A stretch of DNA of 46,219 nt from Filomicrobium sp. Its GTDB lineage: Bacteria > Pseudomonadota > Alphaproteobacteria > Rhizobiales > Hyphomicrobiaceae. Below, one piece after another: positions 35,447-45,046 of this stretch. Every line of letters begins with the position of its first letter. Position 1 is the stretch's first letter. The notes beneath the pieces were generated by a model. It did not search any database and was not told the origin of the DNA. It saw only the letters and a program-made list of their open reading frames with translations. A program made the translations under genes and the position numbers. The stretch is from positions 1 to 46,219 of the forward strand of contig JARFQY010000134.1 of NCBI GenBank assembly GCA_029287535.1, given 5' to 3'.

Positions 35447-36847
35447 ATGGCCGCTGATATTCTGATCGTGGATGACGAAGCAGACATTCGCGAACTCATT
35501 GCAGGAATTCTGGAAGACGAAGGCCACGCAACCCGGCTGGCCCGCGATAGTGACGAGGCTCTTCGGGCGATCGAGGAGCGTCGCCCGCAGCTGGTGATCC
35601 TGGATATCTGGTTGCAGGGCAGCCGCCTTGATGGACTTGAAGTCCTGTCCATCATCAAGAAGGCCTACCCGGAACTCCCCGTCGTCATCATCTCCGGCCA
35701 CGGCAACATTGAGACGGCCGTGACGGCCATCCGTCGGGGTGCATACGACTACATTGAAAAGCCGTTCAAGGCCGACCGCTTGATCCTTGTGACGTTCCGC
35801 GCCTTGGAAGCCTACCAGCTCAAACGCGAGGTCAAGGAACTCCGCGAGCGCTCCAACGTCTCCGTCGACATGATCGGCAAATCCGTCGCCATGAACCAGC
35901 TGCGTGGACAGGTCGAGCGCGTCGCGCCGACCAACAGCCGCATCCTCATCCGCGGTGCGTCAGGTGCCGGCAAAGAGCTGGCGGCTCGCATGATCCACGT
36001 GAAATCGCACCGCTGCGAAGGTCCGTTTGTCGTCCTCAACGCCGCCGCCATGGCACCCGACAGGGTTGAGGAGGAACTGTTCGGCACCGAGGACCGCACG
36101 GGAGGCCCGCGCAAGGTGGGCGCGCTTGAAGAGTCCCACGGTGGCACTCTTTACATCGATGAAATCGCCGATATGCCACTGGAGACCCAGGGCAAGGTTC
36201 TGCGTGTCCTCGTTGAACAGAAGTTCCTGCGCATCGGTGGTGCGCAGAAGGTGGCCGTCGACGTGCGCATTATTTCGTCAACCAGCCGCGACCTCGAGAC
36301 GGAGATGCGGGAAGGGCGTTTCCGCGAAGACCTCTACCACCGCCTCAACGTGGTCCCCTTGCGCGTCCCAAGCCTCGCTGAACGGCGCGACGATATTCCC
36401 GCGTTGATTGAGTTCTTTATCGGACAGCTGGCGCAATCGTCCGGCCTGTCCCCGCGCGAAATCGGTGAAGACGCCATCGCCGTACTTCAGGCCCACGACT
36501 GGCCTGGTAACGTCCGTGAATTGCGCAACAACATCGAACGCCTGATGATCCTGGCCGGAGGCGAATCCAACGCCATCATCACTGCTGACATGCTCCCTGA
36601 TGAGATCGGCTCCAATGTTCCCCTGCCGGTGAACGGTGGCGCGGAACATCTCATGTCTCTACCCTTGCGCGAAGCTCGCGAGATCTTCGAACGAGAGTAC
36701 CTGCTCGCTCAGATTAACCGCTTTGGCGGGAACATCTCGCGTACCGCCGAATTTGTCGGCATGGAGCGTTCGGCCTTGCACCGTAAGTTGAGAGCCCTCG
36801 GCGTCTCTTCCGAGCATCGGCAATCGGAGGCTCGTCAGGCTGGCTGA
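35447..36847 (+). CDS. ntrX: Response regulator NtrX
   Basis: A 466-residue NtrC-family regulator. The receiver has Asp9-Asp10 and phospho-acceptor Asp53 (VILDIWLQG). The AAA+ domain has Walker A GASGAGKE and the Walker B-like YIDEIADMP. The sigma-54 contact loop GAFTGA is replaced by TEDRTGGPRKVG, so it should not activate sigma-54 RNA polymerase in the usual way; this is known for alphaproteobacterial NtrX. A Fis-type helix-turn-helix is at the C-terminus. AAGGAG precedes the ATG. Confidence 0.95.
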   Translation: MAADILIVDDEADIRELIAGILEDEGHATRLARDSDEALRAIEERRPQLVILDIWLQGSRLDGLEVLSIIKKAYPELPVVIISGHGNIETAVTAIRRGAYDYIEKPFKADRLILVTFRALEAYQLKREVKELRERSNVSVDMIGKSVAMNQLRGQVERVAPTNSRILIRGASGAGKELAARMIHVKSHRCEGPFVVLNAAAMAPDRVEEELFGTEDRTGGPRKVGALEESHGGTLYIDEIADMPLETQGKVLRVLVEQKFLRIGGAQKVAVDVRIISSTSRDLETEMREGRFREDLYHRLNVVPLRVPSLAERRDDIPALIEFFIGQLAQSSGLSPREIGEDAIAVLQAHDWPGNVRELRNNIERLMILAGGESNAIITADMLPDEIGSNVPLPVNGGAEHLMSLPLREAREIFEREYLLAQINRFGGNISRTAEFVGMERSALHRKLRALGVSSEHRQSEARQAG

Positions 36848-36976
36848 CGAGCATTGAGTTGGGACCAGCGACGGGCAGCCGACCATCGTGGACCAACGAC
36901 GGAGTGCTAAAGCCCGGGGCAAGATCACGCGGAAAATCCCGCGAGCGTTGCCAAACAACGAGCTTTTCGAGGCTGT

Positions 36977-38353
36977 ATGAGGATCATAATCTGCGGTGCG
37001 GGACAGGTCGGAAGCGGCATTGCCGAACGGCTGTCGGCCGAAGGCAATGATGTTTCGATCATTGACGCCAGCGAAACCCTCGTCGAACGCGCGAATGAGT
37101 TTCTCGAAGTTCGAGCGCTGCAAGGTAACGCCGCCCACCCAGACGTCCTCGAGCGCGCCGGCGCCATGGAAGCCGACATGGTGATCGCCGTCACCCTTCA
37201 CGACGAAGTCAATATGGTCGCCTGTCAGGTCGCGCACACGCTGTTCAGCGTCCCTACTCGCATTGCCCGCGTTCGTGCGCAAAGCTATCTCGACAAGAAG
37301 TACGGCAAACTCTTTTCCCGCGAGTCGATGGCCATCGACCACATCATCTCCCCGGAGATCGAGGTCGGCAACACCATTCTGCGGCGACTTGAACTGCCCG
37401 GGGCATTCGATTCCGCATCATTCGCCGACCACGAAGTGGTGGCCGTCGGCGTCTCTTGCGGCCCCGACTGCCCGGTCCTCAATACCCCCCTCCAGCAACT
37501 CTCGGAGCTGTTTCCGGACCTGCCCGCCGTCGTCGTTACCGTTGTCCGGCAGGGCAAACTCTTTGTCCCGCACAAAACCGACCAGCTTGAGGAAGGCGAC
37601 GACGTCTATCTGGTTCTGCCGAGTTCGCAGGTGGCCCGAACACTTCAGATTTTTGGACATGAAGAACGCCAGGCCCGCAGGATCGTCATCGCCGGTGGAG
37701 GCAATGTCGGTCTGTATCTCGCACGGTCCTTGGAGAAGCTCCAACCGAACACGCGCGTCAAAGTAATCGAGCAATCGCGCGAACGCGCCGTCCGCATCGC
37801 AGAACAACTTGACCGCGTCGTCGTACTCCACGGTTCGGCGCTGAGCGAAGACATGCTGCGGGAAGCCGACATCGGTTCAGCGGACATGATCGTCGCCGTA
37901 ACGAATGACGAGCAGGCCAACCTGCTGACATCAGCATTGTCCAAGCAACTTGGATGCACCTCAAGTCTGGCGCTGATCAACTCGGCAAACTACTCCGGCA
38001 TGATACGCTCGCTCGGCATCGATGCTCAAATCAACCCGCGCTCCGTCACGGTCAGCCGGGTTTTGCAACATGTCCGACGCGGTCGCATCCGCGGTGTGCA
38101 TTCAATCCACAACGGTGCCGGCGAGATCATCGAGGCCGAGGTGCTGGAAACAGCCCCTATTCTGGAAAAGCCCTTGCGTGAAGTGCGGCTGACCGAAGGC
38201 GTCCGCTTTGGCGCCATCCTCAGGGGCGGTAAGGTGTTGCAGCCCACCGGCTCCACCGAGCTGGAGGTGAAGGACCGCGTTGTCTTATTCGCCCTCGCCG
38301 ACTACATACGTGAAGTCGAGCAGATCTTCCGCGTCAGTCCAGACTACTTCTAA
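36977..38353 (+). CDS. trkA: Trk potassium uptake regulatory protein TrkA
   Basis: A 458-residue cytoplasmic protein with two RCK units. Each has an NAD-binding Rossmann fold (GAGQVGSGIAERL at about 6-18, GGGNVGLYLARSL near 238) followed by a TrkA_C domain (about 140-220 and 375-455). It gates the TrkH/TrkG potassium channel, which is not in the window. Its place after ntrX is the usual one in Rhizobiales and related orders. Confidence 0.95.
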   Translation: MRIIICGAGQVGSGIAERLSAEGNDVSIIDASETLVERANEFLEVRALQGNAAHPDVLERAGAMEADMVIAVTLHDEVNMVACQVAHTLFSVPTRIARVRAQSYLDKKYGKLFSRESMAIDHIISPEIEVGNTILRRLELPGAFDSASFADHEVVAVGVSCGPDCPVLNTPLQQLSELFPDLPAVVVTVVRQGKLFVPHKTDQLEEGDDVYLVLPSSQVARTLQIFGHEERQARRIVIAGGGNVGLYLARSLEKLQPNTRVKVIEQSRERAVRIAEQLDRVVVLHGSALSEDMLREADIGSADMIVAVTNDEQANLLTSALSKQLGCTSSLALINSANYSGMIRSLGIDAQINPRSVTVSRVLQHVRRGRIRGVHSIHNGAGEIIEAEVLETAPILEKPLREVRLTEGVRFGAILRGGKVLQPTGSTELEVKDRVVLFALADYIREVEQIFRVSPDYF

Positions 38354-38413
38354 TTCTAAAGTGGTCCCAAGCTGCGCCGTCGCAATTGGCCCTTAAACCA
38401 CCCCGGGATCCCG

Positions 38414-39298
38414 ATGAGCCGGATCGTCTACGTCAACGGCAGTTACCGTAGCTACAATGAGGCCAGCGTTCACGTCGAGGATCGCGGTCTACAGTTCGCT
38501 GACTCTGTCTACGAGGTCATAGAGGTTCACCGCAATCACCTCGTCGATCCAACCCGGCATCTGAACCGCCTCGACCGCTCCATGAGCGAACTGTCAATTC
38601 AGCCTCCAATGTCGCGTGCGGCACTGCTTCACATCATCCGGCAGATCGTTCGCCGCAACCGTGTCAGCGATGGAACTGTATACCTGCAGGTGACACGAGG
38701 CACGGCTCCGCGTGACTTTCCATTCTCTGACAAATCCCTGTCTCCGACAGTCATTTGCCTGGCCCGGCGTTTTGCCAGAGGAGCGCGAGATATTGTCGCG
38801 GCCACGGGCATTTCAGTACAGACCATGCCGGACATCAGATGGGGCCGCTGTGATATCAAAACCGTCATGTTGCTACCTGCCGTCCTGGCGAAGGATCAGG
38901 CAGGTCAAGCCGGAGCAAGTGAAGCTTGGCTGGTTGATAGCGACGGCTTGATAACAGAGGGGGCATCCAGCAATGCCTGGATCGTCAATCAAAAGGGTGA
39001 ACTGCAAACCCGATCCCTCTCCCACGAACTTTTGCCCGGTATCACCAGGCGGACCGCGATCGACGTTGCGGGAGAATTAGGCATTAGCGTCAATGAACAG
39101 GCATTCAGTCCACAAGACGCGTATACCGCCAAAGAAGCCTTTAACACCTCGGCAAGTGCGACGATAATGCCGGTCATTCGCGTTGATCACCGGTCAATTG
39201 GTTCAGGCAAACCGGGCCCGTTCACAACGAAACTCCGCGCAGCCTTCCATCACTATGCTGAGCGGCTTCATTCGGGCAAATCGTCTACTGGTTCCTGA
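38414..39298 (+). CDS. dat: D-amino-acid transaminase (class IV aminotransferase)
   Basis: A 294-residue PLP enzyme of fold type IV. The PLP lysine is Lys149 in RWGRCDIKTVMLLP, and Glu182 in ITEGASSNAWIV contacts the cofactor ring. The N-terminal YVNGSYRSYNEASVHVEDRG is typical. The family interconverts D-alanine and D-glutamate type substrates, or sometimes branched-chain amino acids; placement between trkA and hfq matches genes annotated as dat. A 10-bp palindrome CGGGATCCCG (38404-38413) abuts the ATG and covers the only GGGA ribosome site. Confidence 0.88.
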   Translation: MSRIVYVNGSYRSYNEASVHVEDRGLQFADSVYEVIEVHRNHLVDPTRHLNRLDRSMSELSIQPPMSRAALLHIIRQIVRRNRVSDGTVYLQVTRGTAPRDFPFSDKSLSPTVICLARRFARGARDIVAATGISVQTMPDIRWGRCDIKTVMLLPAVLAKDQAGQAGASEAWLVDSDGLITEGASSNAWIVNQKGELQTRSLSHELLPGITRRTAIDVAGELGISVNEQAFSPQDAYTAKEAFNTSASATIMPVIRVDHRSIGSGKPGPFTTKLRAAFHHYAERLHSGKSSTGS

Positions 39299-39468
39299 CG
39301 CAGGTCGGTTCAACGAAGACTTTAAGGCGAGAACGAGAGGGAAAGACTTGCTCCATCGATATGGGTGCTGAAATTGTCAAATACCTCGTCTAAAGTGCCC
39401 TTCGCATGAGCGAAAAGACTCCAAGCAGAACCACTAGAAGACTGAATTAAAAAAACGGACAAGAACGT

Positions 39469-39726
39469 ATGCCGTCTGAAAAAACGCAGAGCCTTCAAGA
39501 CACCTTTCTCAACCACGTACGCAAGCAAAAAACGCCACTAACAATTTTCCTGATCAACGGCGTTAAATTGCAAGGTATCGTCACTTGGTTCGATAATTTC
39601 TGCGTCCTGCTGCGGCGGGACGGGCATTCCCAGCTCGTCTACAAACACGCGATTTCGACGATCATGCCGGGCCAGCCAGTCAATCTCATGGATGGTGAAA
39701 CCCCAGAAGAAGAACCGAACGCATAG
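39469..39726 (+). CDS. hfq: RNA chaperone Hfq
   Basis: An 85-residue Hfq that forms hexameric rings pairing small RNAs with mRNAs. The Sm1 motif ([20 protein letters not shown]) is followed by [19 protein letters not shown] and the Sm2 motif [14 protein letters not shown]; a short acidic tail ends in TPEEEPNA. The stop is TAG at 39724-39726 and the following hflX frame is in the same phase. Confidence 0.97.
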   Translation: MPSEKTQSLQDTFLNHVRKQKTPLTIFLINGVKLQGIVTWFDNFCVLLRRDGHSQLVYKHAISTIMPGQPVNLMDGETPEEEPNA

Positions 39727-39735
39727 GGTCAGCGC

Positions 39736-41148
39736 ATCGATAAACGAGTTAGAAACGACGCTAGCAACAACACTAAAGATCTGAATCTCTCGCTACAGGC
39801 TGAGCGTTCGAGGCCTGCCTCGCGCGCAATCGTCATCGTTCCCGTCTTACCGCGTTCTACCGATACGGGCTCCGCTGGCAGTACGCACCAAGCCCACTCG
39901 CCCGACGAGAGACTGGCCGAGGCCGTCGGCCTGGCAAATGCCATCGAGCTCGATGTTGTTATTGCCAAAACCGTTCCCGTTACCAAACCCAAACCTGGCA
40001 CGCTGTTTGGGACCGGAAAGGTCGCGGAACTTGAAGAACTCATCTCGGAAGAACTGATTGAACTTGTCGTGGTTGACCACTCAGTCAGCCCGGTCCAACA
40101 GCGCAACCTGGAGCAAGCCTGGAATTGCAAGGTTTTGGACCGGACGGGTCTCATCCTGGAAATCTTCGGCGAGCGCGCACGCACCCGAGAGGGTCGACTG
40201 CAGGTCGAACTTGCCCACCTGTCCTATCAGAAGGGCCGCCTTGTGCGGGCTTGGACACACTTGGAGCGCCAGCGTGGCGGCGGCGGCGGCGGCGCCAGTT
40301 TCGTCGGGGGCCCGGGGGAAGCGCAGATCGAACTTGACCGGCGCATGATCCAGGCCCGCATCGATGCCATCCGAAAGGAGCTCGCGCAGGTCGTCAAAAC
40401 CCGCGAGTTACATCGCGCCGGTCGCCGCAAAGTGCCTTACCCGATTGTCGCCATTGTCGGATACACCAACGCCGGCAAGTCAACGCTATTCAATCGGCTG
40501 ACAGGCGCCGATGTGCTGGCGCAAGACCAAGTCTTTGCCACGCTCGATCCCACCATGAGGGAAGTCAAGCTACCATCCGGACGCCGTGTCATCCTGTCGG
40601 ATACCGTGGGCTTCATCTCTCACCTGCCAACCATGTTGGTGGCCGCATTTCGCGCCACGCTCGAAGAAGTCATTGAGGCCGACCTCATCTTGCATGTCCG
40701 CGACATTTCTCATTCGGAAAGTGAGGCCCAGCGCCGCGATGTCGAGGAGGTACTCGATGGTCTTGACGTCAACCTGCAGAGCGCCGATCAGCGCATCCTG
40801 GAGGTTTGGAACAAGGTCGACCGTCTATCCACCGTCACCCGGCAGGAAGCCATCACTGCCGCGCGCTTCAATGACCAAAGCCCCGTATGTGTCTCCGCAC
40901 TCACAGGTGAAGGAATCGATGAACTCCTGCAATCAGTCGATGAGCGCCTTGGAGTCGATGACACGTATCTGACGTTGCTTCTGCCGCCCCACGAGGGCCA
41001 ACTGCTAGCCTGGCTCCATGAGAATGCCGAGGTTCTAGACCGCTCGGTCGATGAACATGGAGAAACACGCATCAATGTCCGCATAGCTGCAGAGAATCGC
41101 GGCCGCCTCTTGGCCCAGCTGCAAACCCGCCAGCTGCGTATTGAGTAA
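39736..41148 (+). CDS. hflX: Ribosome-associated GTPase HflX with no standard start codon
   Basis: A GTPase that splits or rescues stalled ribosomes. Conserved HflX sequence is readable from about 39838 onward (RAIVIVPVLPRS, DERLAEAVGLA, GTGKVAELE), then VDHSVSPVQQRNLE, GRLQVELAHL, a Gly-rich GGPGEAQIELDRR, and the G domain with GYTNAGKST, DTVGF and NKVD. Between the hfq stop (39726) and 40068 there is no in-frame ATG, GTG or TTG; GTG 40069 would remove over 100 conserved residues. The best candidate is ATC 39736, seven bases after AGGG, giving 470 residues. A non-AUG start, hfq stop readthrough or a base error are the options. Confidence 0.85.
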   Translation: MDKRVRNDASNNTKDLNLSLQAERSRPASRAIVIVPVLPRSTDTGSAGSTHQAHSPDERLAEAVGLANAIELDVVIAKTVPVTKPKPGTLFGTGKVAELEELISEELIELVVVDHSVSPVQQRNLEQAWNCKVLDRTGLILEIFGERARTREGRLQVELAHLSYQKGRLVRAWTHLERQRGGGGGGASFVGGPGEAQIELDRRMIQARIDAIRKELAQVVKTRELHRAGRRKVPYPIVAIVGYTNAGKSTLFNRLTGADVLAQDQVFATLDPTMREVKLPSGRRVILSDTVGFISHLPTMLVAAFRATLEEVIEADLILHVRDISHSESEAQRRDVEEVLDGLDVNLQSADQRILEVWNKVDRLSTVTRQEAITAARFNDQSPVCVSALTGEGIDELLQSVDERLGVDDTYLTLLLPPHEGQLLAWLHENAEVLDRSVDEHGETRINVRIAAENRGRLLAQLQTRQLRIE

Positions 41149-41168
41149 AAACCCGCCGTAATCAGAGC

Positions 41169-42065
41169 CTACGGCTCTTCTCGTTCGCGACGCTTGGCAT
41201 CCTCCCAAAGCCCGTCCATCTCAGCAAGATCACTTTGCGAAGGATCGCGGCCATCATCTGCAAGCCGCTTTTCGATGTGCGCGAAGCGTCGTCGAAACTT
41301 TTCATTGGCGCCTCGTAGCGCCGCCTCCGGATCAACCTTGAGATGCCGCGCAACATTGGCCATGACGAACAGCAGATCCCCGAACTCCTCGACAATCTGT
41401 TGCCTGGACAAAACCGCACCCGTCGGTTGGCCACTCCCGCTCTTAGTGCCGCGCGGATCAGCATCCATCGAGACTTCCTCGAGCTCTGAAAGCTCCTCGC
41501 GCATTTTGTCAAAGACGGGTTTCAGCGATGGCCAATCAAAACCGACTTTCGCCGCCTTATCTTGAAGCTTTAGCGCTCGCGACAGGGCCGGCAGCCCGAC
41601 GGGCACGTCATCCAGCAGTCCGGGGGAGGTGCTGGCGAAGGAATCTGCCTGGCCCTTTTCGGCGGCTTTCTCGACCTTCTCATCAGCCTTGATCCGATCC
41701 CAGGACCCTTTTTGCAGACCTGCCGCGCGCTCCTGCGGCGTGCCAAACACATGCGGATGCCGGCGGATCATCTTTCTTGTAATGCCATCCGTCACGTCGC
41801 TGAAATCAAACAGGCCGGCTTCTTCAGCCATTCGCGCGTGATAAACGACCTGCAGCAAAAGATCGCCGAGTTCCTCCCTCAGGTCGACATGATCATCCCG
41901 CTCAATCGCATCTGCAACTTCAAATGCCTCTTCCAGCGTGTATGGCGCAATCGTCCTGAACGTTTGCTCAAGATCCCAAGCACAACCCGTCTCGGGCGTC
42001 CTGAGTGCCGCCATAACCTCTACAAGATCACCAATTGTCTTTCTGTTCGCTACGGGCTTGGTCAC
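41169..42065 (-). CDS. mazG: Nucleoside triphosphate pyrophosphohydrolase MazG
   Basis: A 298-residue all-alpha NTP pyrophosphohydrolase with two MazG domains. The first (about 25-110) has the acidic EEAFEVADAI and ELGDLLLQVVYHARMA motif that binds magnesium; the second (about 175-265) has ELGEL-like ELSELEEV and EEFGDLLFVMANVARHL. It cleaves NTPs and limits (p)ppGpp or damaged nucleotides. The start is GTG 42065 without a strong ribosome site. It is longer than E. coli MazG, with extra residues at about 205-220. It converges with hflX. Confidence 0.93.
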   Translation of the reverse strand: MTKPVANRKTIGDLVEVMAALRTPETGCAWDLEQTFRTIAPYTLEEAFEVADAIERDDHVDLREELGDLLLQVVYHARMAEEAGLFDFSDVTDGITRKMIRRHPHVFGTPQERAAGLQKGSWDRIKADEKVEKAAEKGQADSFASTSPGLLDDVPVGLPALSRALKLQDKAAKVGFDWPSLKPVFDKMREELSELEEVSMDADPRGTKSGSGQPTGAVLSRQQIVEEFGDLLFVMANVARHLKVDPEAALRGANEKFRRRFAHIEKRLADDGRDPSQSDLAEMDGLWEDAKRREREEP

Positions 42066-42158
42066 AGCAGTTGAATTCCGCTAGCCTAAAAGGAACGCAA
42101 TGGGGGGAACTGCGTCAGCCACGCTTCTGCGACCGACGCAATCTTTACGGGAGCCGGT

Positions 42159-42914
42159 ATGATCGTACTGCGCGTTGCCGTCAACGCTCTCATCATGGTA
42201 GCCGAGTTGGCTGCGATTGCAGCGATCGCTTGGGCGGGTTGGAAGTTTCCCTACCAGTTTGCTGCCGCGACGGCGCTGATTGCATTCGCCCTGGGACTGC
42301 ATCTCGACTACGCGCGCCTGAAGCATGAGTACCCCTTCTATTTTGATGGTGAGCGCCCCCGTTATCTCATCGGACTGCGCGCGCTAGCCACGGGGGACTC
42401 TCTGCTCAAGGGCCTTGTCGCCGGCCTCGTCGCGCTGCTGACATTCGCCGGCAACGATAGCGACCGGCTGCTCGCTGTAGCCGTCTGCTTCGCCGTCGCA
42501 ACATACGCCGGCACCAGCATCCTTCGCCGGCTCTCGATTTCACTTGGCGCCAAACCGGCCCGTTGGGGTTTCTTCAGGCTGGCTGTTCCACTCGGTCTGG
42601 TTTTCTCGAGTGCCGTCGCATTCGCTGCCGCGATAGGCTACGTCAAGATCCCAAGCCTCGTCGATGTCGGCCGCCAGCTCGTATTCGACACCCCCACCAA
42701 GCCCACGATCGAGCAGGTCAGCGACCTGATCTTCAATCTGAAGCAGTACATCGACAGTGTGATCGCCACGCTCTTGTCGACACTGATGCCGCTGGAATGG
42801 GCCCAGGTCCTCAGCCTTATCTTCTCCGTTAACGTCCTGACCGGGTTCATCGTGGCGCTCTACGCCCTGATTCTCGCCGAGGCCGTCCGCTGGGTTGAGC
42901 GCTATCGCCCCTGA
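42159..42914 (+). CDS. Hypothetical multi-span membrane protein
   Basis: A 251-residue protein with about six hydrophobic segments (roughly 5-25, 30-48, 85-100, 103-120, 140-162, 210-240). Two soluble loops separate them, one containing the conserved-looking EYPFYFDGERPRYLIGLRAL. GGGAG lies five bases before the ATG. I do not recognise the family; no transporter or enzyme motif is evident. It lies alone between divergent mazG and convergent pepA. Confidence 0.65.
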   Translation: MIVLRVAVNALIMVAELAAIAAIAWAGWKFPYQFAAATALIAFALGLHLDYARLKHEYPFYFDGERPRYLIGLRALATGDSLLKGLVAGLVALLTFAGNDSDRLLAVAVCFAVATYAGTSILRRLSISLGAKPARWGFFRLAVPLGLVFSSAVAFAAAIGYVKIPSLVDVGRQLVFDTPTKPTIEQVSDLIFNLKQYIDSVIATLLSTLMPLEWAQVLSLIFSVNVLTGFIVALYALILAEAVRWVERYRP

Positions 42915-42959
42915 GCGCCCCGCCACGTCTCACTTTGGCGCGGATCCATACGATCCCGC

Positions 42960-42977
42960 CGAACGCATCTGCGTTCG
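42960..42977. terminator. Hairpin between the membrane protein gene and pepA
   Basis: A perfect 7-bp stem CGAACGC-ATCT-GCGTTCG lies in the 131-base gap between the two convergent stops. There is no T tract, so it is only a possible bidirectional terminator. Confidence 0.4.
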
Positions 42978-43045
42978 CATAACGCATATTATGGAAAATC
43001 CGAGGTGTTCCAGATTGAACCATCAGTTTATTGGTGAGGCCACGA

Positions 43046-44578
43046 TCATCCCTCGTAGTTGTCCGCAACCAAGCGATCGAGAAGACGAACACCCCAGCCG
43101 GAACCCCAGCTTTGATTGATGTCGTTCTTGGGTGCATCCATCGCGGTACCCGCCAAATCGATATGCGCCCACGGGGTATTCTTGTCCAAGACGAACCGCT
43201 CCAGGAACGCGGCAGCAGTACAAGCACCGCCCCAGCGTCCGCCGAGGTTCTTCACGTCCGCATTCTTGGAGTCGATCATTTTGTGGAACGACTTGTCCAA
43301 AGGCATCCGCCAAGTCTTCTCACCGGTCACCCCCGACGCACCGAGAATACCGCTGGCCAGCTCATCGTTGTTGCAGAAGAGTCCAGCATAAGACTTTCCA
43401 AGCGCAACCATGATCGCCCCTGTTAGGGTCGCCAGGTCCACCATCATCTGGGGTTCAAAACGCTCCTGCGCATAGTGCATGACATCGGCCAGCACCAAGC
43501 GCCCCTCGGCATCGGTGTTGAGCACCTCTATCGTCTGACCCGACATCGAGGTGACGATATCACCTGGACGCGTTGCCTCGCCGGACGGCATGTTCTCCAC
43601 ACAGCCGATCAAGCCTACCGCATTGACCTTGGCTTTGCGGCCGGCCAGAGCGTGCATCAAGCCAACGACACAGGCTGCACCTCCCATGTCGCCCTTCATA
43701 TCCTCCATGCCAGCCGACGGCTTGATGGATATCCCGCCCGTGTCGAAAACGACGCCCTTGCCAATAAAGGCAACTGGAGCTTCGTTCTTCTTCCCGCCGT
43801 TCCAGCTCATAACGACGACACGCGCCGGACGGCTGCTGCCTTGTGCTACAGCCAGCAAGGCTCCCATCTTCTTCTTCTTGATCTCCTTGGCGTCGAGAAC
43901 CTCGACCTCCACCCCAAGACTCTCGAGCGCCTCCGCCCGATCTGCGAATTCAACCGGACCCAGAATATTGGCCGGTTCGTTGACGAGGTCGCGCGCCAGC
44001 ATCACTCCATCGGCAATTGCCTTGCACGCCGCAAAGGCCTTCTCAGCCTTCTTCGGGTCCGGGCAGTGCACGACAAGCTTAGCCAACCGGACATCCTTGG
44101 CACCATCGTCCTCGGAGTCCTTCTTGGTGATGTACTTGTCGAACTTGTAGCTCCGCAGGCAGGCACCCAGCGCGAACGACGCGGCGATTTCATGTACTGG
44201 GAGTTTGGTCTCACCGTCGCTCTCGACGACCACGCTTGCTATGGTTGTATTGGCCGCACCTAGCTTGCCTCCGACGGCACCGCCCAGCATCACCCAATCG
44301 TTCTCGTCCGCTTTTTCCTGATCCCCGGAGCCGATCAGCAATACTCGCTGCTCCTTGAGACCGCTGGGCGCGAGAACGTCCGCTATACTCTTCATCTTCC
44401 CTTGAAAGGCCGCCGCCTCCGCTGCGCGGCTCAATACGCCGTCCCCGTCATCATCCAGCTGCGCTGCGACAGGTGGAAAATGGGGCCCTTCACCAACAAC
44501 GAGGCCGACAACCTCTGCACGCTTCTCTTTGAGCGAAGCAAACGTAACCTCCAGGCGATCAGCCGGCGATGCAGGCAT
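43046..44578 (-). CDS. pepA: Leucyl aminopeptidase PepA
   Basis: A 510-residue M17 aminopeptidase starting at ATG 44578, after AAGGAG at good spacing. The N-terminal macro-like domain (about 1-175) is followed by the catalytic domain with the two-metal site: [31 protein letters not shown] and the signature [12 protein letters not shown]. It removes N-terminal residues from peptides in the cytoplasm; in E. coli it also binds DNA. It is divergent from lptF, a common proteobacterial arrangement, but holC, which often follows pepA, is absent. Confidence 0.95.
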   Translation of the reverse strand: MPASPADRLEVTFASLKEKRAEVVGLVVGEGPHFPPVAAQLDDDGDGVLSRAAEAAAFQGKMKSIADVLAPSGLKEQRVLLIGSGDQEKADENDWVMLGGAVGGKLGAANTTIASVVVESDGETKLPVHEIAASFALGACLRSYKFDKYITKKDSEDDGAKDVRLAKLVVHCPDPKKAEKAFAACKAIADGVMLARDLVNEPANILGPVEFADRAEALESLGVEVEVLDAKEIKKKKMGALLAVAQGSSRPARVVVMSWNGGKKNEAPVAFIGKGVVFDTGGISIKPSAGMEDMKGDMGGAACVVGLMHALAGRKAKVNAVGLIGCVENMPSGEATRPGDIVTSMSGQTIEVLNTDAEGRLVLADVMHYAQERFEPQMMVDLATLTGAIMVALGKSYAGLFCNNDELASGILGASGVTGEKTWRMPLDKSFHKMIDSKNADVKNLGGRWGGACTAAAFLERFVLDKNTPWAHIDLAGTAMDAPKNDINQSWGSGWGVRLLDRLVADNYEG

Positions 44579-45046
44579 CAGGTTCTCCTTGGTTGTGAAG
44601 CAAAAGAGCCGCGCCACGAATTGGGGCGGCCATTAGAAGGCGCGAGCTGGACGCAAACGCACACGCCCCGCGAGTTAAAACTACATATAGAACATGCGAA
44701 GGTTGCGCCAACCGCTTGAATGACGGCCAAAGATGAGCCACCTCGACTTCAAGTTCAAGTTCAAGTTACCTGCCCGTAAGCCGCCCGCCGGCATTTCCGC
44801 AACCTTGTCCTGCGCAATGCATCATCAGGGGGCGTAAGCGGCTGTAACACTATTCACACACTGTCCCCAAGCATTCTTGCGAGGCCCAAATGGGCCGAAA
44901 TTCCGCCACGCTGCTATGTGACGAGCGAACCTCAAGTTTGCGTTGACTGTAACGGACGCATCACCGCCCGCAGATGTTTGCAGGGGCAGTGCTAAATCGG
45001 GGCAGCACGACATGAGCACACCGGTGACGGGAGCCACCGCGACTTC
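44579..45046. other. Divergent intergenic region between pepA and lptF
   Basis: A 468-base gap expected to hold promoters for both genes. The only clear structure is a run of three TTCAAG hexamers at 44748-44765. No convincing protein frame, tRNA or terminator was found. A minus-strand frame at 44825-45037 lacks a ribosome site and a recognisable composition. Confidence 0.5.
44748..44765. repeat. (TTCAAG)x3 short tandem repeat
   Basis: Three perfect consecutive copies of TTCAAG lie in the pepA-lptF gap, flanked by partial copies (AC before, TT after). Such a short hexamer run could vary in copy number or offer spaced binding sites; it may also be chance. Confidence 0.6.

Noticed and set aside
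44825-45037. A 70-codon minus-strand frame in the pepA-lptF gap
   Set aside because: No ribosome site, no recognisable features and no neighbouring partner; treated as non-coding.
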